Shown: positions 32,803 to 44,711 of the stretch, piece after piece | Layout of the letters: every line of letters starts with the position of its first letter | How positions within the stretch are numbered: the first letter of the stretch is position 1 | Assembly (NCBI RefSeq): GCF_010093595.1 | Contig: NW_022985441.1 | Span: 918,648 to 982,647, forward strand | DNA from: Mytilinidion resinicola | Taxonomy: Eukaryota > Ascomycota > Dothideomycetes > Mytilinidiales > Mytilinidiaceae | Reading direction: 5' to 3' | DNA: 64,000 nt | Position numbers and translations under genes: made by a program | Notes under the pieces: generated by a model | The model's input: the letters and a program-made list of their open reading frames with translations, nothing else | Told to the model about the DNA's origin: nothing | Database searches by the model: none

Positions 32803-33980
32803 TCAATCCTCCAGACTCTGGATCTGCACCTTGATAGCCCCCGTCTTCGGATCCGCCGCCGTCTTGAACGCCTCCACTGCCTCCTCCAACTTATACCGAT
32901 GCGTCACCAACTTCTTCATATCAATGACCCCACTGCTAACCAACCGGATCGCCCGCGGCCACGTATTGGCGTACCGATACTGGAACTGCAAGTCGATTTC
33001 GCGCGTGCTGAGCCGCATAAACGGAATCTTCATCTCGTTCTTGCCCACACCGATCACGAAAACCTTGCCGCCGAACTTGACCGTCTGGATGGCGCTCGCA
33101 ATGCTGCTCTCCACACCTGTGCACTCCATCACGACGGCCGGCTCGGTCCCGTGCATGGCCTTCACCACGGCCGCCGCGAAGTCTTCCGGCGAGTGCGAGA
33201 ACTCGACCTTGTGCGTGATGACGCTAGGCACGAGCTCCTTCGCGAACTTCAGCCTGCCCTCATCGATGTCGGTGATGACGAGCGGGCACGCGCCCGCCGC
33301 CTTGCAACAGAGTAGCGTTACCAGCCCAATAGGGCCAGCGCCGCACACAAGAACGGGGTCGCCGAGTTCGATCTTCGCGCGCTGCATCCCCGCCAGCGCT
33401 ACCGATAGCGGCTCTAGCATCGCACCGTCCTCGAAGGTCATACTGTCTGGTATCTTGTGGCACCACACGGCGGGGTGGTTGACGTAGCGGCGGAGGAGGC
33501 CCGGGACCGGGGGCGTGGAGAGGAACTCGACTTTCTCGCAGCCATTGTAGCGGCCGGTCAGGCAGGGCTCGCAGGCGTTGCAGATGACGTTGGGCTCGAT
33601 GGCGATGCGGTCGCCGGGCTTGAGGGTTGTGACGGATGGGTGCACGGCGAGGATGGTGCCGGCGGATTCGTGGCCGAGAATATGCGTGTCTTTCACGATC
33701 ATGGGGCCGATGCAGCCCGCATGCCAGAAGTGGACATCGGAGCTGGGAGGAGGGTATTAGCTTTTTAGGCTAAATGATGGGGATTTGAGGATGCGAACCC
33801 GCAGATGCCAGTGCTCTTGATAGCTATTGTGACCTCGCCTGGTTTGAGACCGTCACCTTTCTGCACCGACTCCAAGCTGGGTTGGGCTTCTGCGACCCAG
33901 AGATCGTGTTCAGGGTTAGTGTATACACCGATATTGGCTTTCGACGGCTTGACAGCTATTACGGTCTGAGTGGTAGACAT
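32803..33980 (-). CDS. ladA: L-arabinitol 4-dehydrogenase
   Basis: Exons 33980-33799 and 33742-32803 join at TGC-GGC to 373 residues, the usual length. The enzyme oxidises L-arabinitol to L-xylulose with NAD+ in the fungal L-arabinose pathway. Catalytic zinc ligands lie in [13 protein letters not shown] and GHESAG; the structural-zinc loop is [15 protein letters not shown]; the block [28 protein letters not shown] is characteristic of polyol dehydrogenases of the LAD/sorbitol group. The Rossmann motif GAGPIG and DIDEGRL (Asp after strand 2, NAD-preferring) follow. Xylitol or sorbitol dehydrogenase is the alternative. Start ATG 33980 (MSTTQTV) is chosen over an upstream in-frame start at 34007. 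Confidence 0.85.
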
Positions 33981-34648
33981 TTTTGCACTGATGTTAGGAA
34001 AGAGCAATTAGGGATGATAAAAAAAGTTTGTGTCACAATCGCGGCGTGCAAGGGATAGAGAGTGGCTATATGACAGCTGGGCCATGTTGCCAATCTACGT
34101 TGGGCATTTATATGCGGATAAAGTGGACGCCAGCGAGGGGTTCACGATGGTGGGTTGTGGTACGAAGGTACGTCTGCATTAGGGATCCCGCGTCGAATTC
34201 TGTCTGGTCATGGTGGGGCAAGTATGCCGAAGACGGGCCTGGTGAATAATTTCTCCGTGGAACAACGACGCCACAAGGCAAAAAGCAATGGATCGCGATG
34301 TGGGTTGGCTGGAGGGACGCTGAAGTGGAGTTGGCGGAGAATTATACCCCGAGGCGAGTATCACGTGAGCATCGCAAGTGTTGAAGTATGTAGGCAAATA
34401 GCCACCACATGCTATGTAAAAGAAGACATACGGATAAAAATCTCAATCCCTATCTATCTACGCTGAGAACCCATAAGCGCTTCCAATGCCCATGAATCAT
34501 CACCAATCCAAACGCCAGTGAAGGCAAAAGTATCCCGGACACTATCATGTTCTCCTGATTATTGCTTACGCCCGATAAATACCTCTAATCCATCAAGTTC
34601 GTGGCGGTTTCGTAAGCATCATCTTTAGGAGCATCATACCGATTCGCT
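33981..34648. other. Intergenic region
   Basis: Promoter of the arabinitol dehydrogenase and 3' flank of the aquaporin. No clear factor site or gene. Confidence 0.45.
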
Positions 34649-36239
34649 TCATCTCGCCCTTTCCTTCGTGCTATGGCCCATTGCAGCCTCCAGGTCCTCG
34701 CCACCGTCGTCGTCCTGCCCTAGATTCGTCATTTCGTACTCAAGAACTTTGATGACCTTGTAGAAGGCCACCGCTATCACAGCACCAATTCCTGGACCGA
34801 CCCCTGGAAACCCTTGAGTCAGTACAAGCTTATTTCTTGCCGAGAAAACTTGTTGAACTTACAATATATCCAGTGTTCTTTGTCGAATATGCCAGTCATA
34901 ACACACGGTCCAAAACTTCTTGCTGGATTCAAAGAACCGCCGGTGTAGAAGACTCCAACTAACTCAGCGACGAACAGCGCGAGCCCGATTCCGACGGGTG
35001 CGATAAAGGTTGCCTTATGTTTTTTCTTCGCAAGCATAAAAATAGTAAAGACAAGCTCGGCCTTCAGAACCGCCTCGATGAAGATGCCTCGCGCAATCGA
35101 CGTGTCAGTGGATAGTGTTGTGCGAACATTCAAGGGCGTTGGAAACATGACGCTGACGAGGTATGATGCAAAAATACTGCCTGCAAGCTGAGCGACAATC
35201 AGAATGGTGCATCTAGTCATTGATATCGCCTTCGTCATCAACATCGCAACTGAGACGGCAGGATTGAAGAGCCCACCGCTGATGCGGAAGAAGACTCACA
35301 CGTTGACCATCAGGCTGAAGCCGAATACCATCGAGATGTATAGCAGTACCTCCACGTTGAATCCGGTGTCACCTCCTGTGGTGGTATTCCTAGCGCCATT
35401 TCCGGATCCGATATTGGCGACCTGGGTACCTGCGAAAGCGAAGAAGAGAAACATAGTAGTGCCGACAAACTCACCAATAAATGCAACGAAATCTAGGACT
35501 TGTTAGAGGCTGCGCACTTCAACATTAGAGTGTATTTACGATTCTTCAAACGAGAATTCATCCAAGCAGTCCATGGAATGCGCAGAATTGCCTCTGCGGA
35601 GGGCGGACGACCTCCATTTCCGCATTTGGCCATAGTCGCAGCCATGTTCGACAAAGTAGGCCGCTGTGGCGGGTACTCATCTTCACTACCATAGTCAGAT
35701 TCGTAGTGAACCTTAGGACCTCCAGAGGGAGGCCCCTCGGAATACCGCTCGCTGCGATAGTTCCAATGAGTTAGTGGCGGTCTGGAGCGACCCGCACCTC
35801 TGCGATATGCCCTTGGAGGAAGTCTTCTTTCCTCATCGAAGTAATCTGCGTATAGCTCGTGATGCGGCGTCCGATATTCCGGGTAATAGGGCCCATCCGT
35901 CGTTCGCCGGCGGTCTGGGTAATATTCCCTGTATCCATAATCGTCACTTCGTCGACCGCTGTTAGAGTAGGGTCCCCATCGCTGCATGTCGTTTGGAGCT
36001 TTTTGAGAACTCGTTCGGGTTGGCATCTCGCCTCCTACGTCGGAACCCTCGATGGGTGACAAGGTGTTATCGCGATGCATACGTTCATCGGGCGGAGGAT
36101 GACCTGGAGGACTCTGAGGATTGTTTGGTGAAGTGAGTGAGGCATCGTGGCTTTCAGCGGATGGCCGTTTTATGACAGCACCAGACGCTCTCTCTGCATA
36201 GAAGGCCGGAAGGGCTGAAGGTTGGGGCTCTTGCGCCAT
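34649..36239 (-). pseudogene. Aquaporin (MIP family) with in-frame TGA before the first NPA box
   Basis: Exons 36239-35540, 35492-34863 and 34803-34649 join in phase to 495 codons, but codon 299 (35296-35298) is TGA. The surrounding frame is otherwise perfect aquaporin: HFVAFIGEFVGTTMFLFFAF, FSLMVNV-stop-VFFRISGGLFNPAVSVA (first NPA), then LVGVFYTGGSLNPARSFGP (second NPA) and YWVGPGIGA. Relatives normally have Trp (TGG) where TGA stands, so a single G-to-A change explains it. A 298-residue product would lack both NPA half-helices and could not form a pore. No intron of normal size removes the stop in phase. The N-terminal ~230 residues are a disordered Pro/Arg/Tyr-rich cytoplasmic extension, seen in some fungal aquaporins. 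Sequencing error remains possible. Confidence 0.85.
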
Positions 36240-37583
36240 GTATAGGAAGAGTAAAGCACGAGAAGAATCCAAACGTAGTTTCCAGTAAGATGCACTAGTA
36301 GGGCAGCGGATTGTAAAATGGTTTTAGTATTAGCTCTAATGAGTATGAAAGCACGAGAGCAAAGTCAAGATCAGACGATCATATAGAAAGGAGTTGCAGA
36401 CTAATGAGATTTGACGGTGGCGGGCTCAAAGCCAGATTCAACCTCCTCCATTCAACCTAAAGGTGATTCGTCCAAGGCTATAGCGACTGGGCTGCCTGTT
36501 GATTCGCATGATCGCGACATGGATACCAGGATCTTCGCGATCGCAGTCAGATGAATATGAGGAAATAACGTCGAAGGAGTGGAAGGCAGATACCTTCATA
36601 GAAAGAAGACGAGTAAGTGACATGGAGGTACCCCAGTGACCTTCATGCAAGGTCACGTTTACAGACTCGAAAGAGGTTGAAGCAGAGGCTGAAGCAGCCC
36701 CCCTCGGAGCTCCATTTCCAAAGGCGGCACATGCGACGAAGCGAGGTCGTGCTGGTCCAGACGTGTCTCGAACGTGCGCAAGGACAGCCATGGTGCCGAA
36801 GAGAGGAGTGCGGTCTAGTTGTCTGAAGAGGTTGGGGGTGGATCCTGGTGGTTGGTGAAGCATGGGTCACGTGGTGTCTGTATAGAGGGATCTTCCTGGG
36901 AGCATGATGCGTACAGGCATCTGTGCTAACCTCGACTAGACACACGTAAGTCGGCAATGTGGGTTTGATTCCTAGGTTCCGTTGCTTTTGTCGTAAGAAT
37001 CGGACTATTGTGGTAGGGCGTGTCGCCTCCTGTGATATCATAAGGCGCACCGGCATTTGAAAGCGCAGGCTGAAGATGGAGAATATCGTGCAGGCGCCCT
37101 CCCATCGTTTTCAAGCCTCCCAGGGTCACTTGTATAACATGCTTCGGAGTCGACTACGATAAATCGCCTGGACTTTCCATTTGACGCATGTAGTGCATTC
37201 GAGTTATCCGATCGTGCCGAGTCGACACACCAGGTATCCTTAACGACTCAACGAGTTGGTTGAGGCTAGCGTGATCGACGTGTTCCGAAGGATGGCTATG
37301 CGACTTGGAGATTAGAACGCCGGTTTTTCTTGGGCTGGGAAGATTTGTTTTTTTTGGGGGGGGGGGGGGGGTACACACAGCCCATCGGATATCGCTTCAT
37401 ACCGTCCCTCTCTTAGGTAGACCAAGTAAGCACAATTGGTTCAATCTGAACGACGCACAACGAACATTGAAAGATTTTTTTTCAAAAGAACGATGAATTA
37501 CAATTACGCTACCTAGTAGGTACATTCGGACCCTGATCCAGGCCGATGAATCTTACAGTCTTACATCTCTTCTCTCGTGTACG
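36240..37583. other. Intergenic region with T8-G16 tract
   Basis: No gene supported. Holds a homopolymer junction at 37348-37371 listed separately and the presumed aquaporin promoter. Confidence 0.5.
37348..37371. repeat. Homopolymer tract T8 followed by G16
   Basis: Eight T (37348-37355) followed directly by sixteen G (37356-37371). Such runs are length-unstable and often mark assembly uncertainty. Confidence 0.9.
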
Positions 37584-40329
37584 TTATGGAGAAGGCTCAG
37601 GTGGCCTTCCGATGCCTGTCATGATGCGTAACATCCAATGAGCCCAGTTCTCCTTTTCCCTTCTAAAGTCCTCTAGTTCCTTGACTTTATCTTCGACCGT
37701 CTTGACCTGCCTCTCGTATTCTGCCAGGGCGTCATCTGCGTCGTCGACTCTGCTTCTCAAGCCGTTTATCTCATATTCCAGTTTTGCGCCGAGAACTTCC
37801 ATATCTTTGGCGGCATCTTGCAATCTTAATCGCTCCGTCGTCATGATCTCATGTGCGTCCTCTCGGAGAGCTTCATACTCGTCTTGGCGCGGATAGAATA
37901 GAGTATCAAGTTCTTGAGTATCGAGGTCTGCTTGAGTGCTCAATTCTTGAATGTTGCCAATACGCTCCTCTACCCAAGAACCTTCAAGATTGTCCAGCAA
38001 TGCCAAACGTTCACGCATACGCTTCGCATCTTCAGCCAGGGCCAATTGTCTCTTCATCTCGACTTTAGGGGACACTTTTGAATCTGGATCGTCCTGGCGT
38101 TCGCTCGCGATTGGCTTCCAAGTGAGGATACTGTCCTCAGTCACGCTAAAAGACAAATGACGAGGCCACCAGGCGTCGTTTCGCGTCTCGGCATGATACC
38201 GAGAAAGGTCTTCAAAGCTCTGGGTCCTGCGCAGCAGGTGCCCCAAATCTTGACCCGCGTCGATGGGCGGAAAGAGGTTGGTAAGATCGACCCCTCTGTA
38301 CACCGAGCCCGCGATAGAGGTGTTGGCCGTGGGCGGTTTTGTCTCGTTATCTGTGTCGTCTTTTCGCGCAACATCGCCTTCGATTTGATCCTCGACATTG
38401 GCAAATGTATGGTCTGTCATGAATGCGTCCCGACTCTCTAGAGACGTCTCCGTTAACGTCTTTGCAATCGCCGGGCCAAGCTCCGTACGAAAAGAACCTT
38501 TGCCACGAAGTGAGGTCGTTGAATTTGGCACGCTTTCAGGATCGTATGCTGAGTCTCTAGAATCCGTCTTTCTAATCGTCAGTGAATCTTCGGATACAAT
38601 CGCATCTAATCGTTGGGAAGCAGAGCTATCGCTGGGTTTAGTTTGTGTAGCGATATATCCATTTTCATCTTTCGACGACTTTGGTAGATGACTCCGCCGT
38701 CCGACAGCTTCCTTGATACGACCAAATCCGCTGCGAGCATCAATTTTCCCGGTAGCCTTCCTCAGAACCGCGCGTTTAGAGAACGGATCCCTCTCAAAAC
38801 CATCATACGCCGAATGCACGTCTGTGAGTCGATCTCCTTCCGTATCGCGTCGTCGTATAGGTTGGCTGTCCACCATAGACTCTCTCCTCTGTCTTGACCA
38901 AGCATAACCACCTTGATCGTCCTTCTGGAATATCATGCTCTCTTCCTCTGGCAGTCGACTAAACATGTCGTTAGTCGTAGACTTCCGTAATTTGCCGTAC
39001 CAAAGCCATTTCGCTCGCTCTCCGTGGACAAGTTCGACAAATCTTTCCAGATCCACGGTCTCAACCTCCGCAATCCCAGCTTTGTCGCGGCCCACCATTC
39101 CCATCATCATTTCTCCTCCTTTTCCACTAAGCTCTGCCACTGTCGATTTCACTGCTCGTGGTACGCTCCACCCCTCTCCACTAGCTGCCTTGGCCGTTGC
39201 TCGTCGTAGGACCTCCATAGTCTGGCGGTCCAGACGCCTCGTTCGTTGCAATCGTTGAGACTTTTGAAAGTGTGCAATGCCGCGCTTCGTCGAATCGATA
39301 TCAAAGACGTCCTTAGAAACAGGCGCATTGAACGCACTTAGTCGATTGCGAGCGCCCATAAGCATCCCTAACAAGGCGGCCACAGTAGTAGGTCCAAGGA
39401 TACCATCCTGAGGCTCAATATTATAGAACTCCGTTCCAAATTCTACCCACCAGTCGTTGATGGCTTTCTCAGTAACATCGCAGAGTAGACCATCGGCGTA
39501 CTCGGGCTCAAGCTTCCCGAAGAGGACCAATGCGACCTGGCACAGTTTCACAAGCTCGATTACGGCGCCATATAGGGGAATCTTGTCACTTGTCCGGTAG
39601 AGTTGATGGAACTTGGCCTTGGCTGCATTGCTTGGTTCCGCAAGTTTGATCCCCAACCGTCCGGAGCAATTCAGCCTCTTGAGGTTCTCATTTACAAAGA
39701 AGAGCTCACGGTGTGCCTTGGGGTCTCCGTCCGGCACCGATATGACCGTTAAGGACGAAGGGAAGCTGCTCATGTTTGTAATCATCAGTGTTCCCTGCTT
39801 CGTCTCCCTCCTCCGCGCGTGGTATTGATTCAGGGCCTTGAAGTAGACCCTGAGTTGAGGGGACCAAGTGCTTTCATCTGTCGGAATGCTCAACACATTG
39901 GTGACGACTTTGTGTGCCGGGTCTCCGGTATAGGTGGTGACTATGAAGGTTGGGTGGGTACGGGAGCAAGCCCATTGCTCTACCAAGTAGATTTCGTATC
40001 CCTCCAACGTCTGTCGACGAGCTAGGACTTGAGTAGACGGGTCTTCTTCGAGATAGCTAGAGCTAGTCAGCTGCGTCATGAGGCGTGTAATTGCTAGTGG
40101 TTCCGTACCGGAAGGCGACAGGGTCGGTGAAGACGAAACGCTGATGGCTGCCCTGGACTGGGGATTTCCTCGTGGTGCTATCCAAGGACGCACGACTGAG
40201 TGGAGTAGCATCTCCATTTTGGGCTGTTGGCTTTCCGGCAGAACTCGAGTCTGGAATAGATGTTTGAATTGGCGGGAGGCTCGTCGATGAAAGCCCGTCT
40301 GGAGCGGGCTGGCGAGAGTGGTCAGACAT
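37584..40329 (-). CDS. Stb6-like (Sin3-binding) protein
   Basis: Exons 40329-40109 and 40056-37584 join (CG-C, giving Arg) to 897 residues. The N-terminal folded region reads RFVFTDPVAFRYLEEDPSTQVLARRQTLEGYEIYLVEQWACSR in short blocks typical of the Stb6/Stb2 N-terminal domain, proteins that bind the Sin3 histone-deacetylase scaffold in yeast. A conserved central part contains KINDWW-like and DGILGPTTVAALLGM segments; the middle is Ser/Asp-rich and probably disordered; the last ~120 residues are heptad-like coiled coil ending in an amphipathic tail. A nuclear or cytoplasmic regulatory role is family inference. It shares a 510-bp promoter with rmd5. Confidence 0.75.
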
Positions 40330-40839
40330 GGAGGCAGAAGATTCCCAGAGTTTGACCAGCTCCCAGCTTAGATATCGTGGTCAAGTAGGGTCATGAGGCG
40401 GGGAGCATCTTGTTGTTGTCGCGGTCGGCGTGCAGAGAGCACGGGGTGCCCAGCTCTGCAGGCGACGAAGCCGGGCGTGGTGAAGGACGAGGATGTGAAT
40501 GCACCGAAGACAAAGAGGGCATAGTTAGATGGATCTGATGTGGCCAGCCTAGGCATGCGCTTGTTGTGTTGTTGGTGAAGCATGCAGTTCTAATGGAGAT
40601 GGTTCAGACAGGAGCCGCCGGCTCAAGCTCCCGAGCCCCACGTCACGGCGGCCATGAGCAGATCACCCGCACCTGGGCAGCTCTCAACACCACCACCATC
40701 TCTGCCTGCTCTGCCATGGACACGCCGTCTGTGACTGCCCGCCGACCAGAGCCTTATTATCCATATGAAAACGCGCCGTGAACTCTTCTCACACCCTTTT
40801 TAGCGCCGATTTAGCTCCCAGGTTTCCTCCACCGCCAGT
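40330..40839. promoter_or_regulatory. Divergent promoter of Stb6-like gene and rmd5
   Basis: Outward-facing starts at 40329 and 40840. No distinctive element recognised. Confidence 0.45.
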
Positions 40840-42246
40840 ATGGAAGCCCTTCAGCGAGAAGTGGAGCAGCTCCAGAAGGAGAACAACCTGGAGAAGACCG
40901 TCGAAGATGTTCAGAAGACCATCGACCTGCTGCTTCATGCACGCCAGGCCATTGCGGCAGGTAAATCTCCCTCCCAGAGCGCCGTAGTGAACGCAGGCTT
41001 AGAGGACCCTCAGATGCGAGTGCTGCTCCCGTTACGATGGCAAAGCTCCAGAACTCAGTCCAGCAGTCCTTCGACAGGGTCAATAGAGACCTGAAGCCTG
41101 TACACCAAGGGCTCAACAACTACCAAAAAGCCGTGACCAACGTACACGCTCCCGGACCTTATGTCCCCATCAACGCTGACGCTGCGTGCTTCAGATGTTC
41201 AAAGACAAACCCCTTCCAACCGCCGAGAACGATGCGCTGTCATCGCATCCGTCCCTAGTGAATCGAGCAATTGCCATGCACCTGCTGCGTGAAGGCCAGT
41301 TCTCTGTTGCTGCAACCTTCATCGAAGAGGCGAATGCCCATCCACCACAGCCTGAACCGACGCCAGGAACACCAAATCCATATTTGCAGGAAGCCTGGGA
41401 AAAGGACCTTGCAAATGGAACATTTAATTCGCAAAAGCTGCAGCAACAATTCGCAGAGATGTACCACATACTACATGAGCTCAAGCAACAGAAGAATCTT
41501 GCTCCGGCAATAGCGTGGGCGAAGGAGCGTAGCATCGTGCTAGAAAACCGAGGCAGTAATCTGGAATTTGAGCTATGCCGACTGCAGTTTGTGTGCTTGT
41601 TCAAGGGCGGCGATATACAAGGACCGCCAGCCGACCCCGTACTCGGTGTTCTCAGAGCGATGCAGTATGCAAGAAGCGACTTTGGACCTTTTCAGCATCG
41701 ATACGGGAAAGAGGTATCAGAGCTAGCAGCAGCAATGCCCTTTGCCCATAACATGGCCGAGTCACCATATCGGCGGATCTTCTACAATGACTCTGCATGG
41801 GAAGAGGTAGCAACTTCATTCACACGGGAGTTTTGTTCACTGTTGGGGCTATCGGCGGATTCACCCCTGTATATTGCTGCAACCGCCGGGGCCATCGCGC
41901 TGCCTACTCTTTTGAAACTGCAGAAGATCATGAAAGACAAGCGCACCGAGTGGACCACCCAGAACGAACTCCCAGTAAGTCTTAGCTCATCCTTCACTTC
42001 GTCGCTTTACTAACCCTGGATATTAAGGTTGAAATACCACTGCCACCAGCATACCACTTCCATTCAATTTTCGTCTGCCCGGTATCAAAAGAGCAAGCAA
42101 CGGATCAAAATCCGCCCATGATGATGCCGTGCGGTCATGTGATCGCGAAGGAGTCTTTGGACAAAATAAGCAAAGGGGCGAGGTTCAAATGCCCATATTG
42201 TCCTGCGGAAAGCCATCCTCGGGAGGCGAAGAAGGTGTTTCTGTAA
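40840..42246 (+). CDS. rmd5: Rmd5/Gid2 RING subunit of the GID/CTLH E3 ubiquitin ligase
   Basis: Exons 40840-40960, 41014-41141, 41195-41974 and 42028-42246 join to 415 residues. The order is an N-terminal coiled coil ([14 protein letters not shown]), a LisH-like segment ([29 protein letters not shown]), the CTLH/CRA helices ([32 protein letters not shown]), and a degenerate RING ([29 protein letters not shown]). With Gid9/Fyv10 it forms the catalytic pair that ubiquitinates gluconeogenic enzymes in yeast when glucose returns. Intron 3 has GTAAGT donor and CTAAC branch site. Confidence 0.92.
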
Positions 42247-44711
42247 GATATCGATCCGGCTCACTCTCGCATGCATTTTTGGCACATGACTATACCACAA
42301 TTACAGGGAGTTTGCGCGAGGCGTTTTGGGTCGAGGGCAATGGCCTGGACTTGCCATCTATCCTTTTTTCAGGCAGCGGGTTCTTCTGATAAGGTACAGG
42401 CAGGTCTCACTCAGCGGGACTTGAGATATGGTAGAACCGTCTCATACTAAATCAATCATCACTCTTATACAAGGCTTCTGCTAGTCAGTGCTACATACGT
42501 CGGCATTCGTTTCTTCACTGAACAATCTGTATCTTCAGTTCGTTTAATTGAGCTGCGTCCTCAGCTATTCACGTCGAGTCTGCCGAGATTTCTCAGCTCC
42601 GTCGTCTTCTCATTTGATATGCTCTCGGCTGGTAGGTATGTACAAAGTGTCGGAAGCTCTGAGGAAGGTGATATTCTTATCTAGCCCAGAAAAACGAGGT
42701 ACCAGCTGCGCGCAAACTATGGAGCTTTACACTGACTGACCCCGCCACGGAGTGCTTCTTGGCAATCTAGCGGAGTCGAGAAAAAAGCGGATAACAGTCC
42801 CGTGACTTGGTCTGGTTTCTAGATCACATGATTTCTCTTATCGGTCACATGAGACTCATATGGTGTCTGGACTTTGAAACCCGTTTTGGACTGCCTCTTT
42901 GACTAGATAGGCCTAGCTTCGTACTACGATACAAAGTCCCGATTGTTGGAATATAAATGTCTCTTATTTTCCGGTCCCTCTAATCTTGGGTGGGGCGTGC
43001 CTTTTTATCCAACACCGATACTCATTTTAATAAGAGGCACAAATGTAGCGCAGAGCGCTGCCTCTGATGAGGCAGATTTAACGCTGGGACATTGCGCCCA
43101 AGATTTGCCTATTTTCACCTCGTAACGTACTACCTTTGTGCCATGATGTGAAAGCTACCCTTCAGTCACCGGAAACACGATTTTAATCGAATTGATTGAG
43201 GTCTTGGCAGATTGCTTCAATCAATCGGCCACATGGGAAAAGTTCAATCAATCAATATCAAGAGGCCTAAATCGATTGAATATTTGACGGTAGCCCTGCG
43301 TGATGTGGCTCGAACATCGCATGACAAATCGGAAACCGAGAACAATCGTGTACCTGCAGAGCCATCGGATACACGCGTGCGTCCAACGTTGTCGTGTTTA
43401 ACACAACCCCGGGGATCCGGGCGAACCCGCACAGATGGTGGTGGCGCCACACCAAGCACGTTGATAACTGCCCGGGCGCTCACGATGCCGCCGTCGCGAT
43501 GAGATATCGGCGGATTGGCTTGATGGGGTGGGCGAGAGCAGCCTGTTTGCTTTGCGATACTGTGAAGATAGCGAGATCCTTTGATAGGAGGCAATGCGCT
43601 GCGGAACTCGCGCAGGCAGTTCAGAGAGCGCTGGCGTGGAGGAGTAGTTCCTTCTAGGGTCACTCTATGTATCCCCTTGTAGAGGTCAGCATTTACTTAG
43701 GGCGTCCAAGAGTGGGTTATTTGGGGCCGGTTAGATAGGACAACAACCCAATGTGCTGACGGGTATTGAAGCGTGCAGCTCGCGTGTCAGTAGCCAGGTA
43801 TTCGGTTCTCGGGAACAGTACAGATAGTCGATATGCGTCTCGAGCTACAAAGGATCTGGGGTCTGTAACCGTTAGCTCTCATGGCTCGCCTTGAGCAGCC
43901 TCATCGATATCGTCGCGATATCACAAGCAAGGTGTCAGTAACACGCTGGCGAGCAATGCTAGAAGTAATAGGCGCGCTCCGCTGCTCAATATCACGACAA
44001 CACGAAGCCCTGAACCAGCGACCTGGCCCAGGACGTCTTGGGGGAGAAGGTTGACACGGCACTCACTGCCCGAAGAGGGAGGCGGATAGCGGTTTCAGCG
44101 CCTGGGGAAAACGATGTGGGGCGTGCCGCGATCCATGGGTCTTCCTCGCAGCCTTCCAGAACGCCACCCGGAGCGCAATCCAACACCCAAGAGGGAGCCT
44201 CAGCCGACGCCACCGCGAAACATCCGTCATTTATTAGGCCAAGGCGCGATGGCACGCTGCTGATTGGGCGCGTGTTGCAGGCGCTCGACGATCATGGCCC
44301 GCGGCCAAGTGATAACACAACCTTATCATCGCCAGACACTCTCTGCGCCGCTCCTGGCAGCCGTCTTGCTGCTCCGTGTCAGCATGCATCGACACCATGT
44401 CCAGCACCAGTCCTTGGCGCGCGCGCTGTGTCGATTGCTGGTCCACTGCTCAGCGGAGATGACCGACACAACCCAATCATCCATGCGCACAGCACCCAGG
44501 TAGCTTGATGCGGCAGCTGGCATGGTTACATCAAGCCGAGCCCACGGGAGCCCACGAAGGATTGCAACCGCGTTGTCGTGAACTGACCCGCTGAGGGGGG
44601 GCTCACGACCGGCTCTTAAACTGGCCTACCTGCCAGCTCCTCTCCGCGCACAGCTTCTTCAATTCCGCTGCCACCTCCAGCTCCACCGCAGCTCCACCAC
44701 AGGCCAAGACC
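42247..44711. other. 2.5-kb intergenic region
   Basis: No supported gene. Frames such as 43244-43663 minus and 44038-44508 plus have low-complexity, non-family composition. The proximal part contains GATA-factor sites upstream of the nucleoside transporter. Confidence 0.5.
44310..44328. promoter_or_regulatory. Paired GATA-factor sites upstream of nucleoside transporter
   Basis: TGATAA at 44310-44315 and its inverse TTATCA at 44323-44328, about 385 bp before the start codon. The pair matches the HGATAR core of AreA/NIT2 nitrogen regulators. Occupancy is inference. Confidence 0.4.

Noticed and set aside
35277..35297. 21-nt GTGAGT...CAG intron that would rescue the aquaporin
   Set aside because: It keeps frame but is far shorter than any normal fungal intron and would delete conserved helix residues; longer introns to CTCAG shift the frame.
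43244..43663. 139-residue minus-strand frame
   Set aside because: No recognisable family; overlapping frames on the other strand are equally long and equally unlike protein.
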